DNA of 64,000 nt from Melioribacteraceae bacterium 4301-Me (GCA_041538185.1 JBGORM010000006.1:62001-126000), one strand, 5' to 3'; numbered from the stretch's first letter, positions 1-9,363 are shown. Program-made: numbers and translations. Notes: a model not told the origin generated them from the letters alone.

Positions 1-1
1 A

Positions 2-139
2 AAAGAAAAAGTTAACATTGCCATAACCAGCGGAGCTTCATGCCCAGATTCTATAGTTGACGAGGTAATTAAGAAACTTATCTCTTTCTTTGAAAATGCA
101 AAAAGTCTTGAAGATGTAATATTAACTATAAATAATTAA
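2..139 (+). CDS. ispH: 4-hydroxy-3-methylbut-2-enyl diphosphate reductase, C-terminal end (partial)
   Basis: Only the last 45 codons lie in the window; the gene begins before base 1. The readable tail contains 'ITSGASCPDSIVDEVI', which matches the last conserved block of IspH, where the final iron-sulfur cysteine precedes a C-terminal helix. IspH is the [4Fe-4S] enzyme that ends the MEP isoprenoid pathway by making IPP and DMAPP. The stop TAA is at 137-139. The call rests on this short block alone, so it is likely but not certain. The next gene is convergent. Confidence 0.72.
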   Translation, partial: KEKVNIAITSGASCPDSIVDEVIKKLISFFENAKSLEDVILTINN

Positions 140-193
140 CATTCGGTACTATTTTGCCCACGTAAGCCTATAAACCAATTTAGAACTAAGCAA

Positions 194-928
194 TTATTGC
201 TTGTTGTCAGCAATTTTTAAAAAATTGGCAAATAATTGTCTCCCCACTCGAACATATTCGTCATATATATTACTAAAACTTTCTCTAAGTTGATTTCTAT
301 CTAACTGAATAAGATCGGGGTCTTCTTTGATCCATCTCTCGAACATTTCATTTGTAAGCTCAAAATGGCACTGAATGCCATAAGCATTTGAACCTATTTT
401 TACAATTTGATTTCGACATAGACTTCCAGTGGCTAAAAGTATCATACCTTTGGTCAACTCAACAGTTTCACCATGCAAGTGAAATACATTAAATGAGTAT
501 TCAAGATTATTAAATAATTGGTCTTTTCTGCCTTCCTCAGTTAATTGTACAGAAAAATTTTGACCTTTCGGATCTATAAAACCTATTTCTTTAAATGGAC
601 ATTTAACAACTTTTCCGCCGCTTGACTTAACCAAAAGCTGAAGTCCCAAACAAATCCCGAGGTAAGGAATTTGTGCCTGCAGAATTTTCTGTATGTAATT
701 AATCTCACTTTTTATTTTCACGCTTTCATCATTTGCACTATCTGACCCGCCAAGAACAACTACGGCTCCAAAATCTTCACAAGGTGGAAGTGTCTCGCCG
801 AGCTGCAAATCAATAATTTTGTAAGGAGCTTGATGCTCTTCCAATACTTCTTTAATTAAACCCGGACCCTCTCTGCTTTCGTTTTTTATGATTAGTATCT
901 CTTTTTCCATGTTTATTTCCATCGCCAA
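194..928 (-). CDS. class I glutamine amidotransferase (GMP-synthase-like)
   Basis: This 244-residue protein is a stand-alone class I glutamine amidotransferase domain. The nucleophile elbow 'GICLGLQLL' places the catalytic Cys at about residue 93. The 'YGIQCHFEL' block supplies His 188 and Glu 190, completing a Cys-His-Glu triad. No synthetase domain is attached, so this is the GuaA-N-like family often annotated as type 1 glutamine amidotransferase. The acceptor substrate cannot be read from sequence. The first Met (928) is followed by Met at residues 3 and 7, and 'MEKEILIIKN' from residue 7 is an equally plausible start. It is convergent with the ispH tail and separated from the following MarR gene by a 549-base spacer. 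Confidence 0.8.
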   Translation of the reverse strand: MAMEINMEKEILIIKNESREGPGLIKEVLEEHQAPYKIIDLQLGETLPPCEDFGAVVVLGGSDSANDESVKIKSEINYIQKILQAQIPYLGICLGLQLLVKSSGGKVVKCPFKEIGFIDPKGQNFSVQLTEEGRKDQLFNNLEYSFNVFHLHGETVELTKGMILLATGSLCRNQIVKIGSNAYGIQCHFELTNEMFERWIKEDPDLIQLDRNQLRESFSNIYDEYVRVGRQLFANFLKIADNKQ

Positions 929-1477
929 ATTTTGAATAATATAAAATACAAAATGTTCTTAAAGGAATTAAATAAAATAATTATTACTTGCTTTTAATAG
1001 CGTTCATAACATATCTGTCCAATATATTTTTTATTTCGTCCCTAAATGGACTTAATCTATTTCTTTGTTCTTTATCCTATAAATATTTTGTCCTGAGGGG
1101 ACAATAAAGCTTTGATTATGCATAAACCAATGTAATCCCTTTAGGGATTATGTTATAGAATAAATAAATATCAAACTGAAGTTAAAAGTCCCGTATGGAC
1201 GAGATAGGGATTGATTTACAAGACAGGTAGAATAGTCCAAAATCATGAAGTTTTCTAAATTTATTTGGTAATTCATCCCTTCGGGATTTGATTTCAAAAT
1301 TATTTTGGACAGCAGTGGTTCATAAAATTATACGGATGAAACAATAACCCAGATTAGCTAAGTTTTGAAATTATAGAGTGATATCATTGAATAGCCAAAT
1401 CCTTATTTTAATGAAGCAGGATAGTGGCAGAATAAAAATGATTCGGTTATTTTTTAATCATAAAATTGAGGAAATGA
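929..1477. repeat. 549-base spacer with small CCC/GGG palindromes
   Basis: I see no credible gene here. The spacer carries several short palindromes with GC-rich arms in AT-rich DNA: TCCTGAGGGGA near 1091-1101, TAATCCCTTTAGGGATTA at 1133-1150, TCCCGTATGGACGA near 1189-1202, and CATCCCTTCGGGATT at 1274-1288. The last one is nearly identical to palindromes next to the transposase remnant at 56578-56597. They look like a REP-type dispersed family. Promoters for the flanking divergent genes must lie here, but I could not assign them. Confidence 0.6.
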
Positions 1478-2086
1478 ATGCAATCACCTTTTCATCTTGA
1501 ACAACAAAACATAAGTATTGATAGCCGAATAGTAGCTTCATTAGAAAGAATATCCGAAGCTTTTCGAGTTTTATTTTGGAACGAAAGTAAAAAGTGGGGA
1601 TTAAGTCCAATTCAGCTGCAAATCTTAATCTTTATTTGTACACACAGTAATGAAAAATGTAATATCACTTATCTTGCAAAAGAGTTTAATATGACCAAAG
1701 CAACGATTAGCGATGCAGTAAAATCATTAGAAGAAAAATCACTTATTAAAAGGAAAATCAATCCAAACGATTATCGCAGCCACTCAATAGAGCTGACTAC
1801 AGAAGGTAAAAAAACTGTAAGCAAAGCAAGTTATTTTGCAAATGAGCTGGAAAAATCAATTAGCTCACTAAACACAAACGATAAAGAAAATTTGCTCCTC
1901 AGTTTAATTGACATAATTTATAATTTAACAGCGGCAGGTGTAATTACAGTTCAAAGAATGTGTTTAACATGTATTCATTACAGCAAAGATGAAAAGAGCG
2001 GCGAGCATTTTTGCAAATTGCTTAACAAAAAATTGAAAAACTCTGAGCTTCGTATCGACTGTCCAGAACATTCATTTGCAAAGTAG
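1478..2086 (+). CDS. MarR-family regulator with a cysteine-containing C-terminal tail
   Basis: This 202-residue protein has a MarR-type winged helix in its first ~150 residues, with the recognition region around 'FNMTKATISDAVKSLEEKSL' (about residues 70-90) followed by the wing 'KRKINPNDYRSHSIELT'. About 45 C-terminal residues extend past the usual MarR fold and carry four cysteines, in the order MCLTC, HFCKL and DCPEH. That spacing suggests a metal or iron-sulfur site, or a redox switch. MarR proteins bind DNA as dimers and usually repress nearby genes. The next gene downstream is a DUF4159 protein, 168 bases away. The start follows 'gaggaa' at good spacing. The ligand is unknown. Confidence 0.85.
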   Translation: MQSPFHLEQQNISIDSRIVASLERISEAFRVLFWNESKKWGLSPIQLQILIFICTHSNEKCNITYLAKEFNMTKATISDAVKSLEEKSLIKRKINPNDYRSHSIELTTEGKKTVSKASYFANELEKSISSLNTNDKENLLLSLIDIIYNLTAAGVITVQRMCLTCIHYSKDEKSGEHFCKLLNKKLKNSELRIDCPEHSFAK

Positions 2087-2254
2087 CATTACCACAAGTA
2101 AATCACCAATAATAATTAATAACTAATTTCAAAGAAATTACATCCCTTATAACTAATGCACTCCAAATCAAATTGCTTTGAATAATATAATTTTTGACCA
2201 TGCAATGTGATTTATTAAATTATATATTTGAACATAAGCAAATAAAACAATAAT

Positions 2255-2917
2255 ATGAGATTCATTCATAAGATATTGCTTTTGGCTTTGTTCTTTGGAG
2301 AAATTGTTTTTTCTCAGTCAAAAGATGCATTTCAAATTGTAAGATTAAAATATAACGGCGGAAGCGATTGGTATAACGGTCAAACTGAAGAAGTAAATTT
2401 ATTAAAATACATTTCACAACATACAAATATTAAAACTTACCCAGAGTATAAATTTGTCGATCTTTCCACAGGAAATATTTTTGCTTATCCCTTTTTATTT
2501 ATGACTGGTCACGGAAATATTACTTTTTCAGATAATGATGCAAAAAAGCTTCGCACTTATTTAGAAAATGGGGGTTTTTTATACGTAGATGACGATTACG
2601 GACTCGATAAAGCTTTTAGAAGAGAGATAAAAAAAGTATTCCCCGACAAAGAATTAGTTGAACTCCCTTTCAGTTATGGTCTTTATCACTGCTTATACGA
2701 TTTTAACAATGGACCACCTAAAATTCATGAACACGATGGGAAACCAGCTCAAGGTTTTGGTATTTTTTACAACAATAGATTAGTTCTTTATTACACTTAT
2801 GAAAGTAATCCTAGTGACGGGTGGGACGATCCAGATGTTCACAACGACCCCCCAGAAAAAAGAGAGGAAGCGCTTAAGTTTGGAACTAATTTAGTAGTAT
2901 GGGTTTTATCTAATTAG
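2255..2917 (+). CDS. DUF4159 domain protein, secreted
   Basis: This 220-residue protein starts with a signal peptide ('MRFIHKILLLALFFGEIVFSQ', cut near residue 21). The rest is a DUF4159 domain. Recognisable parts are 'LFMTGHGNITFSDNDAKKL', 'YLENGGFLYVDDDYG' and the late 'QGFGIFYNNRLVLYYTYESN'. The fold resembles a glutamine-amidotransferase-like alpha/beta domain in which the chain is made 'visible' on a Gly-Gly-Phe strand, but I see no catalytic Cys. In Bacteroidota relatives, DUF4159 genes sit with MoxR ATPase, DUF58 and DUF4175 genes. Here only DUF4175 follows, 46 bases downstream. The biochemical function is not known. Confidence 0.85.
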   Translation: MRFIHKILLLALFFGEIVFSQSKDAFQIVRLKYNGGSDWYNGQTEEVNLLKYISQHTNIKTYPEYKFVDLSTGNIFAYPFLFMTGHGNITFSDNDAKKLRTYLENGGFLYVDDDYGLDKAFRREIKKVFPDKELVELPFSYGLYHCLYDFNNGPPKIHEHDGKPAQGFGIFYNNRLVLYYTYESNPSDGWDDPDVHNDPPEKREEALKFGTNLVVWVLSN

Positions 2918-2963
2918 CTTTTTTGTTTTAGTTCTTTTCTTAACAGCATTTTCATAGGAATAT

Positions 2964-5900
2964 ATGAATCAAAAACTTGATAAATTACAAAATAGAATTG
3001 CTGCCGTAGAAAAAAAAGAAAATCTTAAATCTGCACTTAATGGATTATACCTAACCGTTTTAATTTTATTTTCTATCTTTATTTTTTTCAGTTTACTTGA
3101 AGCACTGTTTAATTTTAACTCTCATATCAGGTCTCTATTTTTTTTTATTACCATTGCTCTACCAGCTAGCTCTTTTTCTTACTTTGTTCTTTTACCATTA
3201 ATAAAAAATTATCTTTTTCCATTTAAGATTAATTATGAACTCGCAGCACAAAAAATTGGGGACCATTTCCCAGAAATTAAAGATGAGCTGAAAAACGCAC
3301 TGCAATTAGTAAATGATAAATCAGAAAACTATTCTCCCTTGCTTATTGATGCTGCATTTGAACGAGTTTACAAAAAAACCGAGAAATATAATTTCGATGA
3401 AATTATCGACTTCAATTCCACAAACAAAACACTTAAAATCTTAGTAGCAGCGATATTACTTTCAATTGCATTGTTTGCTTCACTTACGGAAATAAGAACA
3501 GCCGCTTATAGACTAATTAATTTTAACAAGGAATTTACTACCCCGCCGAAGTTCGTTTTTGAAATTCAACCAGGGAATGCAGAAGTAACGAAGGGTGATG
3601 ATATAATTATAAAAATTAAAACAAGTGGAAGCAGAATAAAAAACGTAAATTTATTTACAAAATTTGCTGAGCAGTCAGAATTTTCTGATAATAAACTCTT
3701 ATCAGATTCATTTGGTTACTTTACCTATTCAATTCGTAATATCAAAAGTTCCCTAAATTATTTTGCTTCTGCAGACGGCATAACATCGCAGAAATACAAA
3801 ATAACCGTTATCAACAGACCATTTATAAACAGCTTAGAAGTAAAAATAACCCCGCCATCCTACTCACAACTCCCCACACAATATCAAAAGGACAATGGAA
3901 ATATTATCGCATTGCCGGGAAGTAAAATTCTTATTTCTCTTCTTTCATCCCGTGAATTAAACTCGGCAGCAATTTATTTTAGTGATAGCTCAAAACAAGT
4001 AATGCATTGCAACGATATTGCAGCAAGCACAAGCTTTATTATTAAAAAAAGCATCGATTACAAAATTATTATTCAAGATAAAAACAGAAACACAAACGCT
4101 AATCCAATTACTTATTCAATAAAAACACTAACGGATTTATACCCTGATATCCAAGTTTTGTCGCCCAATAAGGATTTACAATTAGATAACAATCATGCCA
4201 TTCCTTTTACATTAAAAATAAAAGACGATTACGGGTTCACCAAATTGTTATTACACTACAGGATTTATGAATCAAAATACAGACAACTGACTGATGAATT
4301 CTCTCAAATATCAATTCCAATTACACTTTCATCGAAAGAAGAAGATGTTTATTACGTGTGGGATTTATCCCCTTTAGTATTAGCTGAAGGTGAGGCACTG
4401 ACATATTATTTTGAGATTTTTGATAACGATAATATAAACGGACCAAAACAAACCAAATCACCCAGCTTTACTGTACAAGTTCCATCGTTAAATGACATTT
4501 TCAAGACAGTTGACAACACTCAGAGCAAGACAACAGAAGATTTAAAACAAGTATTGCAGGAAGCTAACGAACTGCATCAAGAGCTGAGGCGAATTTCGGA
4601 AGAACTAAAGCAAGATAAGCCACAAATTAATTGGGATGAGAAAGAAAGAATAGAAAAAGCCACTACTAAGTTTAACGATATAAACCAAAAAATAAAGGAT
4701 ATATCTCAAAAATTAAGCGAGACGCAAAATGAATTGATGAAAAGAAATTTACTTTCTGAAGAGACTTTGAAAAAATACATGGAGCTTCAAAATCTTTTAG
4801 AACAATTAAGCAGCGATGAGTTTAAAGAAGCAATGAAAAAGCTTCAAGAAGCTTTACAGAATTTAATGCGAGACCAAGTTCAACAGTCATTAGAAAATTT
4901 TAAAATTGATGAGGAGTATTTTCGAAAAAGCATTGAAAGAACTGTCAACTTGCTAAAGAGAATACAAATTGAGCAAAAAATAGACGAGCTAATAAAACGA
5001 ACAGATGAACTCCAAAAGAAAATACAAGACTTGGAAAGCAAAACCAAACAAGGAAATCTTAATGATAAAGCACTAAGGGATGAACTAAGCAAAAGACAAA
5101 ATGATATAACAAAGGAATTTAAAGACTTAGAAGACACTATGGAAAGTCTTAACAAAAAAATGAATGAAATTGATGAGGTCCCAAAGGAAGAGATGAACAA
5201 AATACTTCAAAACTTCGAGCAACAGAACAATAATTCTCTTTCACAACAGGCGAGCGAACAGATTACTCAACAGAAAAAAAATGAAGCATTGCAAAATCAG
5301 CAACAAATGCAATCAAATTTACAAAGCTTGTCGAATCAGATTAAAAACATGCAGACAGCAATGCAGCAGCAATATCAAGCTCAAATGTTTAAGGATATGG
5401 TAAAAATCATAGACAACCTGCTGACCCTTTCCAAGGAACAGGAAGAATTAAAAAATAACACTGAACAGGTATCCACTTTTTCGCAGCAAATGGATAAATA
5501 TGCTCGTAAACAAAACGAATTACAAAACAGTCTTGAAAAAATAATGCAACAAATGGCAGATTTATCACAAAAGACTTTTGCAATAACACCAGAAATGGGT
5601 AAAGCTTTGGGAGATGCAATTTCGCAGATGAATAGATCAACAAATTCTTTACAAAACAAGAATAATAGTGCTGCTTCTTCAAGCCAACAAAATGCAATTT
5701 CTTCGTTAAACGAGGCTGCATTATTGATGAAAAGCTCACTTGAACAAATGATGAACGGTTCAGGCAGCGGTGGAATGATGTCGCTTTTTCAGCAGCTGCA
5801 AAAAATGGCTCAACAGCAGATGGGATTAAATCAAATAACACAAATGCTGCAGCAAGGCAAATATACTCAACAACAACTTGCTGAAATGCAGCGCTTAGCT

Positions 5901-6323
5901 CAGCAGCAAGAACTAATAAGAAAATCACTTGAACAATTAAATCAAGAAGCTAAAGAAAGCGGGCAATCGAAACGCCTGGCTGCTAATCTGGATAAAATTT
6001 TACAAGATATGCAAGAAGTAGTTACAAATCTTCAAACACAAAAGTTAGACGATAACCTAATAAAACAGCAGGAACGTATTCTCTCAAAATTACTTGATGC
6101 ACAAAAATCAATAAATGAAAGAGATTATGAAGAGACCCGTCAATCAAATACCGGAAAAGATATTCAAAGGCAATCACCCCCAGAACTCGAACTAGCCAAG
6201 GAAAAAAGTAAAAACAAACTTAAGGATGAACTTATACGCGCAATCAACGAGGGATACAAAAAAGATTATGAAGAATTAATTAGAAAGTACTTCGAAGCAC
6301 TTCAAAATGAAAAAGAAAAATAA
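2964..6323 (+). CDS. DUF4175-like membrane protein with long Gln-rich coiled coil
   Basis: This 1119-residue protein starts with two hydrophobic segments (about residues 27-47 and 55-80), has another near residues 157-175, and then an extracytoplasmic region with beta-rich, Ig-like character up to about residue 510. From there almost to the end it is a highly charged, Gln-rich coiled coil with many 'QQQ' and 'NLQ' stretches and a Gly/Ser/Met patch near 'GSGSGGMMS' (about residue 930). This matches the DUF4175 family of Bacteroidota. The coiled coil suggests a long scaffold or stalk in the envelope, which is inference. It lies between the DUF4159 gene and a small lipoprotein gene that overlaps its 3' end by 17 bases. 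Confidence 0.75.
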   Translation: MNQKLDKLQNRIAAVEKKENLKSALNGLYLTVLILFSIFIFFSLLEALFNFNSHIRSLFFFITIALPASSFSYFVLLPLIKNYLFPFKINYELAAQKIGDHFPEIKDELKNALQLVNDKSENYSPLLIDAAFERVYKKTEKYNFDEIIDFNSTNKTLKILVAAILLSIALFASLTEIRTAAYRLINFNKEFTTPPKFVFEIQPGNAEVTKGDDIIIKIKTSGSRIKNVNLFTKFAEQSEFSDNKLLSDSFGYFTYSIRNIKSSLNYFASADGITSQKYKITVINRPFINSLEVKITPPSYSQLPTQYQKDNGNIIALPGSKILISLLSSRELNSAAIYFSDSSKQVMHCNDIAASTSFIIKKSIDYKIIIQDKNRNTNANPITYSIKTLTDLYPDIQVLSPNKDLQLDNNHAIPFTLKIKDDYGFTKLLLHYRIYESKYRQLTDEFSQISIPITLSSKEEDVYYVWDLSPLVLAEGEALTYYFEIFDNDNINGPKQTKSPSFTVQVPSLNDIFKTVDNTQSKTTEDLKQVLQEANELHQELRRISEELKQDKPQINWDEKERIEKATTKFNDINQKIKDISQKLSETQNELMKRNLLSEETLKKYMELQNLLEQLSSDEFKEAMKKLQEALQNLMRDQVQQSLENFKIDEEYFRKSIERTVNLLKRIQIEQKIDELIKRTDELQKKIQDLESKTKQGNLNDKALRDELSKRQNDITKEFKDLEDTMESLNKKMNEIDEVPKEEMNKILQNFEQQNNNSLSQQASEQITQQKKNEALQNQQQMQSNLQSLSNQIKNMQTAMQQQYQAQMFKDMVKIIDNLLTLSKEQEELKNNTEQVSTFSQQMDKYARKQNELQNSLEKIMQQMADLSQKTFAITPEMGKALGDAISQMNRSTNSLQNKNNSAASSSQQNAISSLNEAALLMKSSLEQMMNGSGSGGMMSLFQQLQKMAQQQMGLNQITQMLQQGKYTQQQLAEMQRLAQQQELIRKSLEQLNQEAKESGQSKRLAANLDKILQDMQEVVTNLQTQKLDDNLIKQQERILSKLLDAQKSINERDYEETRQSNTGKDIQRQSPPELELAKEKSKNKLKDELIRAINEGYKKDYEELIRKYFEALQNEKEK

Positions 6324-6528
6324 AACTATATTAACTTTTTTTATTTTGGCAGTATTATTCGTTTTCTCTTGTGAAAACGATGCAAAAAAAGAGAAGGGAA
6401 ATTCTAAAAACGAAATACAAAAACTTGAGATGATAAAAAAACAAAAGCAAGCTGAATCAGATTCACTTAAACGCGAAATTGAAAAGCTGAAAAAACAACG
6501 TGACAGTTTAAATTCATTAGACCGATAA
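6307..6528 (+). CDS. small coiled-coil lipoprotein
   Basis: This 73-residue protein has a basic N-terminus and a hydrophobic stretch ending in the lipobox 'VFSC' (Cys at about residue 22). The mature part is almost all charged helix ('KQKQAESDSLKREIEKLKKQ'), likely a coiled coil. It starts inside the last codons of the DUF4175 gene (17-base overlap, different frame), which implies translational coupling and a shared role. A partner coiled coil for the DUF4175 stalk is a reasonable guess. No family was recognised. Confidence 0.65.
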   Translation: MKKKNKTILTFFILAVLFVFSCENDAKKEKGNSKNEIQKLEMIKKQKQAESDSLKREIEKLKKQRDSLNSLDR

Positions 6529-6651
6529 ACATGTTTATTTAACAGCTGAAATGAAAACTTTTCTCATAACTTTGCACAGATAAAGTTTAGATTGGAATGT
6601 TAAACTAACCTACAATAAATCATGTCTAATTTTCAAAAAATGGATTTTACA

Positions 6652-7437
6652 ATGAGCAAAAAATTACTATTCACTACTTGGCTGCTTCCCATTTTATTTT
6701 TTACGAACTGCAGCAGTAGTATAGATATCCAAAGCAATTGGTTAAACGAGAAAATAACATTAAACTCAGATAACCCTAACTGGCAAAAGGGATTAAAAAA
6801 ACTAGACGATAAACCTATTTATCTAAACACTCTAAACGATAACGAATTTATTTATGTTTATTTAACCACTACTGACCCGTTGTATGAACGACAAATTTTT
6901 ATGAGAGGATTAACAATTTGGTTCGACTCAACCGGAGGAGACAGCAAAATTTTTGGTATCGCTTATCCGATAGGATTAAAAGATGGCGAATTTATGCGAC
7001 AGCAATTCGATCAAAATAAACAAGATATGCCAAGTCATGAAGAGTTAACTAACGAATCTCTTAAGGAGCTCGAAATAATAGGTCCAATGCAAAACCAGAG
7101 ATTTAGAACTTCGCCTGATGGCTCAAAAGGAATTGAAGCTAAAATAGAGAAAAGAGATGGAAATTTTATTTACATGCTTAAAGTCCCTCTTTTTAAGTCA
7201 CCTGAACATTATTTTGCAATTGGAACACGAGCTGGCAAACCGCTTGGGATGGGAGTAGAATTAAACAAGCCAAATTCTCGTGATTTTCCTACATTTGGAA
7301 TGGGTACTTTCAGACCACCGGAAGGGATGATGCAGCCAAACGAAGGTCAAAGAGGAAGAAGATCATTCCGTGGAATCCAAAGTCGTAATTCTGTTAGAGA
7401 ATTGGACGTGTGGTGCAATATTACGCTTGCAAAATAA
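6652..7437 (+). CDS. hypothetical lipoprotein
   Basis: The reading frame opens with Met at 6622, 6640 and 6652. I choose 6652 because 'MSKKLLFTTWLLPILFFTNC' is a clean lipoprotein signal with the acylated Cys in 'FTNC'. The mature part (about 240 residues) has no family I recognise. It includes a possibly beta-rich stretch 'FIYVYLTTTDPLYERQIFMR' and a Gly/Pro/Met-rich stretch near the C-terminus ('GMGTFRPPEGMMQP') before a closing strand 'ELDVWCNITLAK'. It lies 123 bases after the DUF4175 cluster and 51 bases before a DNA methyltransferase, with no clear link to either. Confidence 0.6.
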   Translation: MSKKLLFTTWLLPILFFTNCSSSIDIQSNWLNEKITLNSDNPNWQKGLKKLDDKPIYLNTLNDNEFIYVYLTTTDPLYERQIFMRGLTIWFDSTGGDSKIFGIAYPIGLKDGEFMRQQFDQNKQDMPSHEELTNESLKELEIIGPMQNQRFRTSPDGSKGIEAKIEKRDGNFIYMLKVPLFKSPEHYFAIGTRAGKPLGMGVELNKPNSRDFPTFGMGTFRPPEGMMQPNEGQRGRRSFRGIQSRNSVRELDVWCNITLAK

Positions 7438-7488
7438 ATATCATAAATGCCTGAAATAGTTCAACAAAATGCAATTAAATAAAAAAAC

Positions 7489-8448
7489 ATGATGGGAGAA
7501 AAACGTTCGTCGAGGAACAAGACTATTGTTTTAACAAGTAAAGAAAAAGTTTTGTACTCACAAAGATTAATAACTTTGCAAACGAAAGCCAAGCTATCTC
7601 AAATTATAAATAAAACAATAAATCAAGATTTATTCACGGCTTTAGGTTACCTTCCCGAATCTTTTGTAGATTTATTATTTATTGACCCCCCATACAATTT
7701 GAACAAATCTTTTAACTCAACTTCATTTAAGGAGATGCCGACAAAAGATTATGTTGAGTGGATTGATTCATGGCTTTCAAAGTTAGTTAGGACGCTAAAG
7801 AAGACGGCTTCGATTTATATTTGCGGTGATTATCGTTCTTCAGCAGCTATTCAACAAGTAGGTGAAAAGTATTTTAAAGTGCAAAACAGGATAGTTTGGG
7901 AAAGAGAAAAAGGGCGTGGTGCCAAAAAAAATTGGAAGAACAACACAGAAGATATATGGTTTTTTACAGTAAGTGATGATTACGTATTTAATATAGATGC
8001 GGTCAAGATTAAAAAGAAAGTGATTGCTCCTTATCGAATTAATGGTTTGCCAAAAGACTGGGAAGAATCCAAAAATGGAAATTATCGTTTAACTCATCCT
8101 TCAAATATATGGACTGATATAACAGTTCCATTCTGGTCTATGCCAGAGAATACAGAGCATCCAGCACAAAAACCAGAAAAACTATTAGCGAAAATCATAT
8201 TAGCATCTACAAACGAAAACGATGTTGTTTTAGACCCTTTCCTTGGTTCGGGTACAACATCTGTCGTTGCAAAAAAACTTAACAGGAAATATGTGGGCAT
8301 AGAATTAGACAAAACCTATGCGTGCTTAGCTGAAAAAAGATTATTCTTAGCAGAATCAAATAAAACGATACAAGGCTACTTTGATGGCGTATTTTGGGAA
8401 AGAAATACATTGCAAGATCAAGCAAGAATAAATTTAACCCAGAAATGA
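7489..8448 (+). CDS. site-specific DNA methyltransferase (beta-class, N6-adenine or N4-cytosine)
   Basis: This 319-residue protein is an amino-methyltransferase of the beta class. Catalytic motif IV 'DPPYN' is at residues 66-70, before the AdoMet-binding motif I 'DPFLGSGTT' near residues 248-257, and the target-recognition stretch lies between them. The conserved 'HPAQKPEKLLAKII' helix precedes motif I. DPPY is typical of m6A enzymes, though m4C cannot be excluded. There is no restriction endonuclease gene beside it. It is either an orphan regulatory methylase or the survivor of a lost restriction system. An alternative ATG is the next codon. Confidence 0.88.
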   Translation: MMGEKRSSRNKTIVLTSKEKVLYSQRLITLQTKAKLSQIINKTINQDLFTALGYLPESFVDLLFIDPPYNLNKSFNSTSFKEMPTKDYVEWIDSWLSKLVRTLKKTASIYICGDYRSSAAIQQVGEKYFKVQNRIVWEREKGRGAKKNWKNNTEDIWFFTVSDDYVFNIDAVKIKKKVIAPYRINGLPKDWEESKNGNYRLTHPSNIWTDITVPFWSMPENTEHPAQKPEKLLAKIILASTNENDVVLDPFLGSGTTSVVAKKLNRKYVGIELDKTYACLAEKRLFLAESNKTIQGYFDGVFWERNTLQDQARINLTQK

Positions 8449-8594
8449 ATTTTGCCGAAAGATAAATTTTTCTGCAAGCTGTTTCGGAAAAGATAGAATT
8501 GTATATCAGAAACTTATAAAAAACTCAACGTGTAATTAATAAAAAATAACCCCGGCTTATACACTCCCATTACTTGTCCACCTTTATTTGTTAC

Positions 8595-8645
8595 TAAATT
8601 CATCTACCTCGAAGTGGTGATTTTTTCATAAATAACTCCGACTCA
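8595..8645. repeat. possible copy of a dispersed 'caccact' palindromic repeat
   Basis: Read on the minus strand, the sequence around 8600-8640 is ATCACCACTTCGAGGTAGATG, which resembles the core of the repeats at 18133-18197, 42293-42378 and 55450-55495 ('caccacttcatggatgga' and similar). It lies in the 214-base convergent gap between the methyltransferase and ktrA-like genes. The match is short, so this copy is the weakest of the four. Confidence 0.4.
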
Positions 8646-8662
8646 GATAACATACACAATTA

Positions 8663-9352
8663 TCATTCAATAATTTTTTTAATATCTTTTTCTTTTCCGA
8701 ATAGGACTAGAACATCATTAGCTTCCAATACTGTAGTGGATGTTGGGACTCCGTAAATTCTTTGTTTAACAATTTCTTCGCCAGTAGCTTCATCTTTAAT
8801 GGTATAGCTTCTTTTTATTGTTATTAAGTTAAGATTAAATCTTATTCTAAGATTAATTTCTTGCAGCGACTTCCCTACAAATGCCTTGGGTGTTTTAATT
8901 TGCAGAATATTGTATTCTTCCCCGATAGGTATATAATCAAGAATATCATCGCTAAGCAAAGTATTTGCTACTTTATTAGCAATTTCAAATTCAGGTGTAA
9001 TAACATGATGAACACCAAGTTTATTTAATATTTTCTCTTGAATTTTAGAAGAAGCGCGGGCAACCACTTTTTTCACACCCATTTGAAGTAAAAGAACTGA
9101 AGTTAGAATTGTATCTTCAAAATTTGTACCGATTGAAATAATAACAGCATCCATTTTATCTACTCCAACAGAGCGCAGTGCACGTTCCTCTGTTGAGTCC
9201 ATCTTAATGGCATAAGTTACTTTATCTTTTATATCTTCTATTATATCCATATTGCGGTCGATTGCAATTACCTCGGCTCCTTTTTCAGCTAAGGAAATTG
9301 CAATACTTACGCCGAAATCTCCAAGTCCAATTACTGCAAATTTCTTGTTCAT
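8663..9352 (-). CDS. TrkA/KtrA-type K+ channel regulatory subunit (RCK domain)
   Basis: This 229-residue protein has one RCK module. It starts with a Rossmann nucleotide-binding motif 'VIGLGDFGVSIA' (Gly 9, 11, 14), with an acidic residue at the end of strand 2 ('VIAIDRN'), followed after about residue 145 by a TrkA-C ligand domain. The size fits KtrA, which forms an octameric ring on the cytoplasmic face of a KtrB dimer and gates K+ uptake through ATP/ADP or c-di-AMP. It is the last gene of the five-gene minus-strand operon and starts 11 bases after the channel gene stop, as expected for a KtrAB pair. Confidence 0.9.
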   Translation of the reverse strand: MNKKFAVIGLGDFGVSIAISLAEKGAEVIAIDRNMDIIEDIKDKVTYAIKMDSTEERALRSVGVDKMDAVIISIGTNFEDTILTSVLLLQMGVKKVVARASSKIQEKILNKLGVHHVITPEFEIANKVANTLLSDDILDYIPIGEEYNILQIKTPKAFVGKSLQEINLRIRFNLNLITIKRSYTIKDEATGEEIVKQRIYGVPTSTTVLEANDVLVLFGKEKDIKKIIE

Positions 9353-9363
9353 TTTTTCCCTAT

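Noticed and set aside
1080..1300. CRISPR array
   Set aside because: The palindromes vary in sequence and spacing and lack equal repeats and spacers; no cas genes are present.
5407..5928. minus-strand frame of 173 residues inside the DUF4175-like gene
   Set aside because: It is the complement of a Gln-rich coiled-coil gene. Low-complexity Phe/Leu/Cys content and no start signal mark it as a shadow, like two others at 4880-5659.
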